Positions 11,195-21,442 of a stretch of DNA of 64,000 nt are shown here, piece by piece. This DNA comes from Linum tenue. Lineage: Eukaryota; Streptophyta; Magnoliopsida; Malpighiales; Linaceae. Every line of letters starts with the position of its first letter. Position 1 is the first letter of the stretch. The position numbers were made by a program, and so were the translations under genes. The notes beneath the pieces are model-generated. The model saw only the letters and a program-made list of their open reading frames with translations, was not told the DNA's origin and made no database searches. The DNA is taken from NCBI GenBank assembly GCA_946122785.1, contig CAMGYJ010000002.1, forward strand, positions 11,606,839-11,670,838. The letters are read 5' to 3'.

Positions 11195-12694
11195 TGTTAC
11201 ACCACGAAATTTAGGTCTAGGTTCGACCAAATGGTTGGATCGGCGATTACATACAAAAAGATGCAACCGTGAAGCGAGAATTATAATACTTCTAATAATA
11301 ATAACATTATTAGGAATTATTTTTTTTTTATTATTTTTATTTTGTCATCATCTTCTGCACGTCCCAATTCATGGGACAATTCTCATCTCCCCTTCTCATC
11401 ATTATCACTCCACCAGTAAAGCCACCATTCATCTTCCTCATCACTCATCAACATTATTAGAGATCGGTATTATTAAATCAAAGAAACCCCCCCCCCCCCC
11501 TCCCTAATAAATCCGCATTCCTCCCCTTAATTGTAATTAACCCCAGCAGTATCCCACCCCCAGCATCGATCCAAACCCCCCCCCCATTAGTAGCGGCAGA
11601 AGAAAGGAACGAAAGAAGGAAAGGAGAAGCGGCGCCAGCAGCTTCATCTCCGTCGCGTTGCCACCACCCACTTGCCCCCTCCCGATCTCGCCGTTCCTCT
11701 CAACTTCTCACCCTTCATACGTCTTGGGAAGGTAAGGATACTCGTTTCTTGTCGTTCTAACGTTCGTTTAACCGCTAGTAGTAACTTTAGATTGTTAAAT
11801 CTTGAAGTTGGAGGTGATTAAGGATCTTTTGAGGAGTTGGGCGAGTTGATTCAAGGAGCCTTCATTCTAATCGATTCATTGGGGTCTAGGCACGCTTTGA
11901 AGGTAAGGAAACACAGTCCCCTTCGAATTAGTATGGGTTTCGTATGAGTTTTCGTGTATTTTCAAGTCAGGGGATTTAGTGACGGATTTTCTGGGCTTTT
12001 CGTGACGGACAGTGGTGGTCGCTAAAACATCAAAAATTCCAGAATAACATTTTAAGCAATTTTTATTTTTTCGGCACCCTTATAGGATTGTTAAAATTGG
12101 TTTAATAATGTTAGAAATTCGAAGAAGGTCGCTTGAGGACCGGGAATTAATTTTGTGATTTTTAAGGGCTAATTACTATTATTTTATATATTCAGTTAGG
12201 CGCGTATATTTATGAAATAAAACGTTATGAGGAATTTTTTTTGGAAAATTGGGTAATTTTCCTATGGATTAGTACTTCTAGAATATTAGGAAAAATTGTT
12301 AATTGGAACTTTCAAGGGGATTGACTTATTCTAAAAATTACCGGTAGGCGGGAATATATAGGGAAAAGGATTATTTCTAAAAGAGTGATGTGGTATATAG
12401 GGTATCGAGATAGTACACTGAGGAAGGAGGTCTTCAGGCTAAGGGTCGGAGAATCATCTTGTCGAGGTGAGTGTAAAGGGGGTAAAATCTCCGTCGAGGT
12501 CTTTTAGTTATGCCTTTTAAATTCAGTTATGTTATTTAATTTTCAAGTAAGCGCGATTATGTGTGTGAGGCATCCCCCGCCTACTTAAGGTGGAGGCACG
12601 CGTTGTGCTATGTATGCATGTGTTTGTGATGTATGGATGATGGTAATTGAACCCCCGGGCGGTTGGGCCACTACTGGACGCGGTAGATGGTCGG

Positions 12695-12865
12695 GTCACT
12701 ACTGGACGGCGAGACGTAACGCAGTAGCTGACGGGCATGGACTGGACGGCGAGACGTAACGCAGTGCCATTGCCGAGTATGGGTATGCAACCGGACGGCG
12801 AGACGTAACGCGGTTGGCATACTAGGGTAGGACACCGGACGGCGAGACGTAACGCGGTGGTCCTA
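12695..12865 (+). repeat. Four hairpins with one constant 19-nt loop and four different stems
   Basis: The 19-mer GGACGGCGAGACGTAACGC occurs at 12704, 12744, 12793 and 12837, identical each time. It is flanked by arms that differ between copies but pair within each copy: GTCACTACT/AGTAGCTGAC, GGCATGGACT/AGTGCCATTGCC, TATGCAACC/GGTTGGCATA and TAGGACACC/GGTGGTCCTA. Each stem has 9 or 10 Watson-Crick pairs and one extra base on the 3' arm, 3-5 pairs from the loop. Inside the loop, ACG and CGT can pair to expose GCGAGA. A fifth, loop-deleted relative lies just upstream (12668-12692). The same array is in the 3' LTR (about 16645-16815) and, cut short, in the third LTR copy (about 20118-20268). Confidence 0.85.
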
Positions 12866-12887
12866 GTGTTTTGTGTTTGAGTTAAGG

Positions 12888-13039
12888 ATAGAAGTTGAGA
12901 ACTTCTATGAGTTAATGTTGAAATGAGTTATTAAGGATGAAAGCGAGAACGGGTTTCATCTAAAGGAAGGAAAAGCTAATAACGTGTTTGAGTAAGGATG
13001 ATTATTTAAAGAGCAGAAGGCGAGAATGGCTTTCATGCT
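12888..13039 (+). repeat. Three further hairpins with GAGA loops
   Basis: Immediately after the constant-loop array come three more self-complementary units. ATAGAAGT-TGAGA-ACTTCTAT (12888-12908) is a perfect 8-bp stem. GATGAAA...TTTCATC (12936-12960) encloses GCGAGAACGGG. AGCAGAAGGC...GGCTTTCATGCT (about 13012-13039) has about ten pairs with one bulge and one wobble around GAGAAT. The stems differ, but all three loops contain GAGA, as does the 19-nt loop upstream. Confidence 0.7.
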
Positions 13040-13461
13040 AGGAAGGCATTCCCCTAATAATGTGTTTAGTAAGGAGATTGCCTAGGGCAAAGACCTTAGG
13101 AAGTAACGACGAGACTGACCCCTTCTCACTCACCAGGTGTGGAAAGGGGAAGAGGACGTAACCAGCACGAGGAGGTTAATCGGGAAGATCAGCCGCGACA
13201 AGCTTGAAGATGTCGGAAGGATCAGGGTAACGTGATGGGGCTATCCATCTTAACTATCCTTATTCATGACTTTATGAGTATACTGGGAAACTCGAGATTT
13301 TGTTTTGGATTGTAATTGCCCAAGTACTTAGGGTCTTTCATTTGAAATTCTTGGTTATTGTAAGTTTGATTTTCAAATTGTGGTTCGGGTTGCTCCGGAG
13401 TAACCAGTTTTTGGTTTTTGAGTTCTGGTTTTGGTTTCAAAAGGGTCGGGATATTTCATTT

Positions 13462-13473
13462 TGGTATCAGAGC
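13462..13473 (+). promoter_or_regulatory. Primer-binding site (tRNA-iMet type)
   Basis: TGGTATCAGAGC lies three bases after the 5' LTR end. This is the standard plant initiator-Met tRNA complement used to prime minus-strand synthesis. Confidence 0.9.
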
Positions 13474-13587
13474 CGGCATTCCTCTGTTTCTTGGTCTCCA
13501 AGAAATACTGGAATGACGATCTGAGTTTTCAAAGGTTCAGTTTTAAAGGAAAAAGGAAATTAAGAAAAAAATGGTTGGCCAACCGAT

Positions 13588-14787
13588 TTGAAGAGGTTTA
13601 TAGAGTTTCCAGTATACTCAAGCATGATAAGACAAATAAATGTGGTTCTAACGAGGGTACTACTTACTTGCAGAGCAAGTAACGTGCATGTTAATCCCGT
13701 GGTGGCTAGGAACCCCCCGGATTACATAGCTTTCCGGAGGAGAGGAGTAGTAGACTTTGATGGGGATCGCTCGACGGATGCAAGTGAGGTGGAGAAATGG
13801 CTGGCGAAGGTCACGCGCACGTTGACCGAAATGCGGGCAGATGATGAGGATAGGGTACTGCTGATGGTATCCCTACTGCAAGATGCGGCATACAATTGGT
13901 GGGAAACCCAACCAGCCAGCCGAGTAGACCCACCAGCCATCACCTGGCCAGAGCTGGTGCAGAGATTCCGCGAACATTTTGTGCCCGAGGCCTACCGTCT
14001 CGGCAAGTAGAGGGAGTTCATATTGATCAAGCAGAGATGGGGCAATGAAGGCAAGGAGGGAATTGCGGAGTATACCTCGCTTTTCGAGAAGCTACTGCCC
14101 TATGGAGGACCCCAATTCCAAGGGGAGGCGGCCCAACGTGTCCACTATTTGGAGAGTCTGAAGCCTGCCCTTAAGAAGCAGTTGAGCATGCTGGCATGGA
14201 ACAGTCGGGAGGAGATTTATCAGGCGGCTCTTCGGATAGAGAGGGCTGACACAGCTATGCATGAAGAAGGGATACAGCGAGAGGGAAGCAAGAGAAAGGC
14301 AAGTAGCATGCCAGCGTGGTCTGGCCAGCCCAGTCAGTACAGAAGGAGGCCGAGCGGTACCATTAGCTTTGGGGGTACTCAGAGTCAGACCGACTCGGTC
14401 CGGCCTAGTCAAACTTTCAGCAATAGAGGACTTTGCAACCAGTGTGGGCGGGATCACTCAGGGGAGTGTAGGCAGCCCCCTAGGGTCTGCTATAACTGTA
14501 ACGAGCCTGGGCATTTTGCCAGAGAATGCCCCTGGAGAGGCGGACAAGGAATGGCTCAGTCCGAGCAATCTGTCCAGGGTGGTGGAGCGAGGACTCAAGC
14601 AGGACCACGATTTGGCGGCCAACCAAACCGCTCCTTCCAAAGCCAGGGAAGACGCACCGCGTGGTTCGACCGCACCGATCGGAACAGGGACCAGGGGTCT
14701 CCAGCAGAAGGACCGCCAAAGGTGTTTGCCATGCAAGGGATAGAGGGAGACAGTGGTGGCGGTGGAGGGGACGAGCAAGCACATTGA
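13588..14787 (+). pseudogene. Chromovirus gag with one in-frame TAG
   Basis: The frame is continuous from 13588 to 14787 except for a TAG at 14008-14010, most simply a CAG-to-TAG change. The capsid part shows VEKWLAKVTRTLTEM, LLQDAAYNWWETQ and WPELVQRFREHFVPEAY, then LKPALKKQLSML, typical of chromovirus gag. Two zinc knuckles follow: a shortened CX2CX3HX3C (CNQCGRDHSGEC) and a standard CX2CX4HX4C (CYNCNEPGHFAREC). The frame ends in Gly-rich sequence at 14785-14787, where a pol frame would normally continue, but no pol exists. The protein would coat element RNA if the stop were bypassed. The exact start is uncertain; the first Met at 13588 is only the longest option. Confidence 0.85.
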
Positions 14788-14940
14788 TGTGAGCATGTGA
14801 AGAAATGGGAAGACTGTGGAGAAGGAGTATTTGGTTTAAGCATAGACCGCTAGTTGGTTGTTTTTCCTCGAAGGACGCACTTTCAGTTTTAGTACTCGGA
14901 AATTCAATAATAGTCCCTGCGATTTAGTTAAGTTCCACCA

Positions 14941-15134
14941 AACCTTCCAACTAAGTTCAGGTCAAAATTTCGAGGTCGAAATTTTTCTTAAGGGGGAGGG
15001 AAATGTTATATCACAACTAGAGCAGTTTCCTTCAAATAAAGCGTAGTATCGTATAAGTAATTGTGTTGCATCGTATAAGTAATTATATTACAATTCAAAT
15101 TTCGGGGACGAAATTTTTATAAGGGTGGAGGAAA
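14941..15134 (+). other. Doubled 3' end module (inverted repeat plus purine tract)
   Basis: AAATTTCG-AGGT-CGAAATTT (14965-14984) is followed by TTAAGGGGGAGGG and then ATGTTATATCAC. About 110 bp later AAATTTCG-GGGA-CGAAATTT (15097-15116) is followed by TATAAGGGTGGAGG and the true LTR start TGTTACACC. The second module is the functional polypurine tract. The first looks like an earlier copy, since its following bases resemble the LTR start. A 20-odd-bp direct repeat (ATCGTATAAGTAATT) lies between them. Confidence 0.6.
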
Positions 15135-17408
15135 TGTTACACCCCGAAATTTAGGTCTAGGTTCGACCAAATGGTTGGATCGGCGATTACATACAAAAAG
15201 ATGCAACCGTGAAGCGAGAATTATAATACTTCTAATAATAATAACATTATTAGGAATTATTTTTTTTTTATTTTTTTTATTTTGTCATCATCTTCTGCAC
15301 GTCCCAATTCATGGGACAATTCTCATCTCCCCTTCTCATCATTATCACTCCACCAGTAAAGCCACCATTCATCTTCCTCATCACTCATCAGCATTATTAG
15401 AGATCGGTATTATTAAATCAAAGAAACCCCCCCCCCCTCCCTCCCTAATAAATCCGCATTCCTCCCCTTAATTGTAATTAACCCCAGCAGTATCCCACCC
15501 CCAGCATCGATCCAAAACCCCCCCCCCCCCCCCATTAGTAGCGGCAGAAGAAAGGAACGAAAGAAGGAAAGGAGAAGCGGCGCCAGCAGCTTCATCTCCG
15601 TCGCGTTGCCACCACCCACTTGCCCCCTCCCGATCTCGCCGTTCCTCTCAACTTCTCACCCTTCATACGTCTTGGGAAGGTAAGGATACTCGTTTCTTGT
15701 CGTTCTAACGTTCGTTTAACCGCTAGTAGTAACTTTAGATTGTTAAATCTTGAAGTTGGAGGTGATTAAGGATCTTTTGAGGAGTTGGGCGAGTTGATTC
15801 AAGGAGCCTTCATTCTAATCGATTCATTGGGGTCTAGGCACGCTTTGAAGGTAAGGAAACACAGTCCCCTTCGAATTAGTATGGGTTTCGTATGAGTTTT
15901 CGTGTATTTTCAAGTCAGGGGATTTAGTGACGGATTTTCTGGGCTTTTCGTGACGGACAGTGGTGGTCGCTAAAACATAAAAAATTCCAGAATAACATTT
16001 TAAGCAATTTTTATTTTTTCGGCACCCTTATAGGATTGTTAAAATTGGTTTAATAATGTTAGAAATTCGAAGAAGGTCGCTTGAGGACCGGGAATTAATT
16101 TTGTGATTTTTAAGGGCTAATTACTATTTATTTTATATATTCAGTTAGGCGCGTATATTTATGAAATAAAACGTTATGAGGAATTTTTTTTGGAAAATTG
16201 GGTAATTTTCCTATGGATTAGTACTTCTAGAATATTAGGAAAAATTGTTAATTGGAACTTTCAAGGGGATTGACTTATTCTAAAAATTACCGGTAGGCGG
16301 GAATATATAGGGAAAAGGGTTATTTCTAAAAGAGTGATGTGGTATATAGGGTATCGAGATAGTACACTGAGGAAGGAGGTCTTCAGGCTAAGGGTCGGAG
16401 AATCATCTTGTCGAGGTGAGTGTAAAGGGGGTAAAATCTCCGTCGAGGTCTTTTAGTTATGCCTTTTAAATTCAGTTATGTTATTTAATTTTCAAGTAAG
16501 CGCGATTATGTGTGTGAGGCATCCCACCGCCTACTTAAGGTGGAGGCACGCGTTGTGCTATGTATGCATGTGTTTGTGATGTATGGATGATGGTAATTGA
16601 ACCCCCGGGCGGTTGGGCCACTACTGGACGCGGTAGATGGTCGGGTCACTACTGGACGGCGAGACGTAACGCAGTAGCTGACGGGCATGGACTGGACGGC
16701 GAGACGTAACGCAGTGCCATTGCCGAGTATGGGTATGCAACCGGACGGCGAGACGTAACGCGGTTGGCATACTAGGGTAGGACACCGGACGGCGAGACGT
16801 AACGCGGTGGTCCTAGTGTTTTGTGTTTGAGTTAAGGATAGAAGTTGAGAACTTCTATGAGTTAATGTTGAAATGAGTTATTAAGGATGAAAGCGAGAAC
16901 GGGTTTCATCTAAAGGAAGGAAAAGCTAATAACGTGTTTGAGTAAGGATGATTATTTAAAGAGCAGAAGGCGAGAATGGCTTTCATGCTAGGAAGGCATT
17001 CCCCTAATAATGTGTTTAGTAAGGAGATTGCCTAGGGCAAAGACCTTAGGAAGTAACGACGAGACTGACCCCTTCTCACTCACCAGGTGTGGAAAGGGGA
17101 AGAGGACGTAACCAGCACGAGGAGGTTAATCGGGAAGATCAGCCGCGACAAGCTTGAAGATGTCGGAAGGATCAGGGTAACGTGATGGGGCTATCCATCT
17201 TAACTATCCTTATTCATGACTTTATGAGTATACTGGGAAACTCGAGATTTTGTTTTGGATTGTAATTGCCCAAGTACTTAGGGTCTTTCATTTGAAATTC
17301 TTGGTTATTGTAAGTTTGATTTTCAAATTGTGGTTCGGGTTGCTCCGGAGTAACCAGTTTTTGGTTTTTGAGTTCTGGTTTTGGTTTCAAAAGGGTCGGG
17401 ATATTTCA
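15135..17408 (+). repeat. 3' LTR of the gag-only chromovirus
   Basis: This 2274-bp copy is nearly identical to the 5' LTR, with longer C-runs and a few substitutions (for example CATAAAAAATTCC for CATCAAAAATTCC). It ends ATATTTCA and is followed by the second CGCGC. It shares its private differences with the third LTR copy at 18612, which shows that the latter was copied from it. Confidence 0.9.
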
Positions 17409-17640
17409 CGCGCCTTTAGAACCCGCTTGGAGTTCCTGCAGGTTCGTTCAAGCTCCTGGTCAAGTAGTAGTAGATCTCCCGACTGGCTACGGGTCATGCA
17501 CTACCTGCACACACTCAGAAGAAACAACCCGTGAAGGCACACAGGTGGAAGAAAGAAAATGCAGAAAATAAAAAGCTAGAGTAACAAATTATCACGTTTC
17601 TCCAATAACCTAGAGGTTCCCCGGCAACGGCGCCAAAAAC
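17409..17640 (-). pseudogene. Athila leader, primer-binding site and gag N-terminus
   Basis: On the minus strand this begins with TTTTTGGCGCC. The site TGGCGCCGTTGCCGGGGA (17618-17635) is the primer-binding site characteristic of Athila-type elements. A short leader leads to an ATG at 17497, and the frame from there (starting MTRSQSGDLLLLDQ) joins exactly, across the CGCGC duplication, to the gag frame at 11194. This shows the chromovirus interrupted an Athila gag. The Athila 5' LTR that should lie above 17640 is absent; the sequence switches there to a chromovirus gag fragment. Confidence 0.88.
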
Positions 17641-20268
17641 TCTGCCCTTAAGAAGCAGTTGAGCATGCTGGCATGGAACAGTCGGGAGGAGATTTATCAG
17701 GCGGCTCTTCGGATAGAGAGGGCTGACACAGCTATGCATGAAGAAGGGATACAGCGAGAGGGAAGCAAGAGAAAGGCAAGTAGCATGCCAGCGTGGTCTG
17801 GCCAGCCCAGTCAGTACAGAAGGAGGCCGAGCGGTACCATTAGCTTTGGGGGTACTCAGAGTCAGACCGACTCGGTCCGGCCTAGTCAAACTTTCAGCAA
17901 TAGAGGACTTTGCAACCAGTGTGGGCGGGATCACTCAGGGGAGTGTAGGCAGCCCCCTAGGGTCTGCTATAACTGTAACGAGCCTGGGCATTTTGCCAGA
18001 GAATGCCCCTGGAGAGGCGGACAAGGAATGGCTCAGTCCGAGCAATCTGTCCAGGGTGGTGGAGCGAGGACTCAAGCAGGACCACGATTTGGCGGCCAAC
18101 CAAACCGCTCCTTCCAAAGCCAGGGAAGACGCACCGCGTGGTTCGACCGCACCGATCGGAACAGGGACCAGGGGTCTCCAGCAGAAGGACCGCCAAAGGT
18201 GTTTGCCATGCAAGGGATAGAGGGAGACAGTGGTGGCGGTGGAGGGGACGAGCAAGCACATTGATGTGAGCATGTGAAGAAATGGGAAGACTGTGGAGAA
18301 GGAGTATTTGGTTTAAGCATAGACCGCTAGTTGGTTGTTTTTCCTCGAAGGACGCACTTTCAGTTTTAGTACTCGGAAATTCAATAATAGTCCCTGCGAT
18401 TTAGTTAAGTTCCACCAAACCTTCCAACTAAGTTCAGGTCAAAATTTCGAGGTCGAAATTTTTCTTAAGGGGGAGGGAAATGTTATATCACAACTAGAGC
18501 AGTTTCCTTCAAATAAAGCGTAGTATCGTATAAGTAATTGTGTTGCATCGTATAAGTAATTATATTACAATTCAAATTTCGGGGACGAAATTTTTATAAG
18601 GGTGGAGGAAATGTTACACCCCGAAATTTAGGTCTAGGTTCGACCAAATGGTTGGATCGGCGATTACATACAAAAAGATGCAACCGTGAAGCGAGAATTA
18701 TAATACTTCTAATAATAATAACATTATTAGGAATTATTTTTTTTTTATTTTTTTTATTTTGTCATCATCTTCTGCACGTCCCAATTCATGGGACAATTCT
18801 CATCTCCCCTTCTCATCATTATCACTCCACCAGTAAAGCCACCATTCATCTTCCTCATCACTCATCAGCATTATTAGAGATCGGTATTATTAAATCAAAG
18901 AAACCCCCCCCCCCCTCCCTCCCTAATAAATCCGCATTCCTCCCCTTAATTGTAATTAACCCCAGCAGTATCCCACCCCCAGCATCGATCCAAAACCCCA
19001 CCCCCCCATTAGTAGCGGCAGAAGAAAGGAACGAAAGAAGGAAAGGAGAAGCGGCGCCAGCAGCTTCATCTCCGTCGCGTTGCCACCACCCACTTGCCCC
19101 CTCCCGATCTCGCCGTTCCTCTCAACTTCTCACCCTTCATACGTCTTGGGAAGGTAAGGATACTCGTTTCTTGTCGTTCTAACGTTCGTTTAACCGCTAG
19201 TAGTAACTTTAGATTGTTAAATCTTGAAGTTGGAGGTGATTAAGGATCTTTTGAGGAGTTGGGCGAGTTGATTCAAGGAGCCTTCATTCTAATCGATTCA
19301 TTGGGGTCTAGGCACGCTTTGAAGGTAAGGAAACACAGTCCCCTTCGAATTAGTATGGGTTTCGTATGAGTTTTCGTGTATTTTCAAGTCAGGGGATTTA
19401 GTGACGGATTTTCTGGGCTTTTCGTGACGGACAGTGGTGGTCGCTAAAACATAAAAAATTCCAGAATAACATTTTAAGCAATTTTTATTTTTTCGGCACC
19501 CTTATAGGATTGTTAAAATTGGTTTAATAATGTTAGAAATTCGAAGAAGGTCGCTTGAGGACCGGGAATTAATTTTGTGATTTTTAAGGGCTAATTACTA
19601 TTTATTTTATATATTCAGTTAGGCGCGTATATTTATGAAATAAAACGTTATGAGGAATTTTTTTTGGAAAATTGGGTAATTTTCCTATGGATTAGTACTT
19701 CTAGAATATTAGGAAAAATTGTTAATTGGAACTTTCAAGGGGATTGACTTATTCTAAAAATTACCGGTAGGCGGGAATATATAGGGAAAAGGGTTATTTC
19801 TAAAAGAGTGATGTGGTATATAGGGTATCGAGATAGTACACTGAGGAAGGAGGTCTTCAGGCTAAGGGTCGGAGAATCATCTTGTCGAGGTGAGTGTAAA
19901 GGGGGTAAAATCTCCGTCGAGGTCTTTTAGTTATGCCTTTTAAATTCAGTTATGTTATTTAATTTTCAAGTAAGCGCGATTATGTGTGTGAGGCATCCCA
20001 CCGCCTACTTAAGGTGGAGGCACGCGTTGTGCTATGTATGCATGTGTTTGTGATGTATGGATGATGGTAATTGAACCCCCGGGCGGTTGGGCCACTACTG
20101 GACGCGGTAGATGGTCGGGTCACTACTGGACGGCGAGATGTAACGCAGTAGCTGACGGGCATGGACTGGACGGCGAGACGTAACGCAGTGCCATTGCCGA
20201 GTATGGGTATGCAACCGGACGGCGAGACGTAACGCGGTTGGCATACTAGGGTAGGACACCGGACGGCG
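17641..20268 (+). mobile_element. Partial chromovirus copy: gag 3' half plus truncated LTR (segmental duplicate)
   Basis: This repeats 14164 to about 16791 at an offset of 3477, with no protein-level change in gag (17659-18264 equals 14182-14787). The LTR part (18612-20268) shares the private variants of the 3' LTR. Its own differences are shorter C-runs and a C-to-T change in one hairpin loop. The left junction has 3-4 bases of shared sequence (CTG). The right end stops in the fourth constant-loop hairpin and passes into Tat gag. No target duplication flanks it, so it arose by duplication or rearrangement (or misassembly), not by transposition. Confidence 0.85.
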
Positions 20269-21260
20269 TGGTCCTTGACTGGTACCATCAAATCGACGAG
20301 GGTCGCATCAAGTGCTTTATGCAATTTACGGCGATGGTTTTGGCAAAGTTTGCTAGCAGGAAGCGCCGCTCCTTGACCATAGGCGCCCTATTCAAGGTTA
20401 AGCAAAAAGAAGGGAGATCCTACGAGAATTTTACGAGAGGTGGCTCTCGATAGCCTTGGCGGTAAAAGACGCCCAGTCGTCGGTGTTGGGAGTGTGCCTG
20501 AACGAATGCACTACGAGCGAAGAGCTTTGCATGGCGCTTGCTAAGAGGAATGTGGTGTCCACGGAAGACCTGGACCACCGGGTGCAAAAAGTAATCATGC
20601 TCGAAGAAACCTTGGCGGCCAGGAGGGTAGATCGGCGCCGGTCAAGAGGGGACAACGTTGAAGTAGTGCGGAGCCCCCCCCCCCCCCCCCCCCAAACAAG
20701 TCAGGATATGTACCCACGAGCCACCCCCAAGCGAGGAGGAGAGACATAGGGCGCCAGACGCCCAGGGGGTGGAATCCTTTGTGGAATACAACGATATGCT
20801 GAAAAATATACTCCAACATCTCAAAGAAAAGGTATACCACATCCGATGGCCGGGGCCCATGAGGGGGCAACCCAATGAACAAAATTTGGACCGATATTGC
20901 GATTTCCACTTAGAGGAGGGGCACCACACGACCGAATGTTACCAATTGAAGACCGAAATCCAATGCCTAGAGGATAGGGGGATGCTCAGCGACTTTGTCA
21001 GAAAACCTGAAGAAAGGGTGCACCGTGCATGCGTCGCGGGCACAGAGCAGAAAAAGATGGAGTTGCCGCCCCCGCCTTATGACTTTGATCAGGACAAGGC
21101 GCCTGAGCGAGTACGGATCATCGTGGAATCCATTTCAGGGACGCTGGACTTAAGGGAGAAGTTGGAGGCAAACCGCCGGCTGAGAGCCGCTTCTGTCGAC
21201 GCCCAAGAGGCTATTAACATCAATTTCAACCAGGCGCCCGAAGAGGCGTGTATGCTCCAG
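20268..21260 (+). pseudogene. Tat gag, frameshifted and 5'-truncated
   Basis: The capsid segment starts mid-domain with WYHQIDEGRIKCFMQFT and FKVKQKEGRSYENF. A one-base shift near 20440 continues it as ERWLSIALAVKDAQ. A run of about 20 C (20675-20694) causes a second shift. The nucleocapsid has DRYCDFHLEEGHHTTECYQL, the C-x-x-H...H...C zinc pattern usual in Tat gag. The preceding 5' part of the gene is lost at the junction with the truncated chromovirus LTR. Confidence 0.85.
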
Positions 21261-21442
21261 TCCACGAACGCGTTGGAAATACAAGGAGTGGTCGCGGGGT
21301 GCAAAGTAAAGAGGATGCTCGTCGACACGGGGAGTTCCATGGACGTGTTATTTAAGGATACGGTGGCTCGTATGCAGTTATCGCCGGAATTGATCAGGCC
21401 CTCGGATTCAGTGCTAATCGGATTTTCCGGGGCGCCTGCGAG

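Larger units (their letters stand above)
11195..13458 (+). repeat. 5' LTR of the gag-only chromovirus
   Basis: The LTR starts TGTTACACC and ends GGATATTTCA. It contains a run of C (11487-11502), C-rich stretches around 11575, and in its second half two hairpin arrays (12695-13039, listed separately). Reading frames called inside it are short, lack known domains and recur only because the LTR recurs. Confidence 0.9.
11195..17408 (+). mobile_element. Non-autonomous chromovirus-type (Tekay/Del-like) LTR retrotransposon, gag only
   Basis: This 6.2-kb element is complete, with two LTRs (2264 and 2274 bp) and perfect 5-bp target duplications CGCGC at 11190-11194 and 17409-17413. The interior is only about 1.7 kb. 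It has a tRNA-Met-type primer site (TGGTATCAGAGC at 13462), a gag frame and a polypurine end, but no protease, reverse transcriptase or integrase. The LTRs differ at about half a dozen sites plus homopolymer lengths over 2.26 kb, so the insertion is young. The lineage call rests on the LTR start TGTTACACC, the AAATTTCG-N4-CGAAATTT plus purine-tract 3' end and the gag type. It must depend on pol from a relative. Confidence 0.88.

Noticed and set aside
12660..12870. Regular repeat (19 bp) with varying spacers, superficially like a CRISPR array
   Set aside because: The context is a plant LTR, there are no cas genes, the variable parts are complementary arms of hairpins rather than independent spacers, and the array is copied with each LTR.
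14008..14010. Programmed stop-codon readthrough in the chromovirus gag
   Set aside because: The stop lies inside the capsid domain, not between gag and pol, and no pol follows. A point mutation of CAG is simpler.
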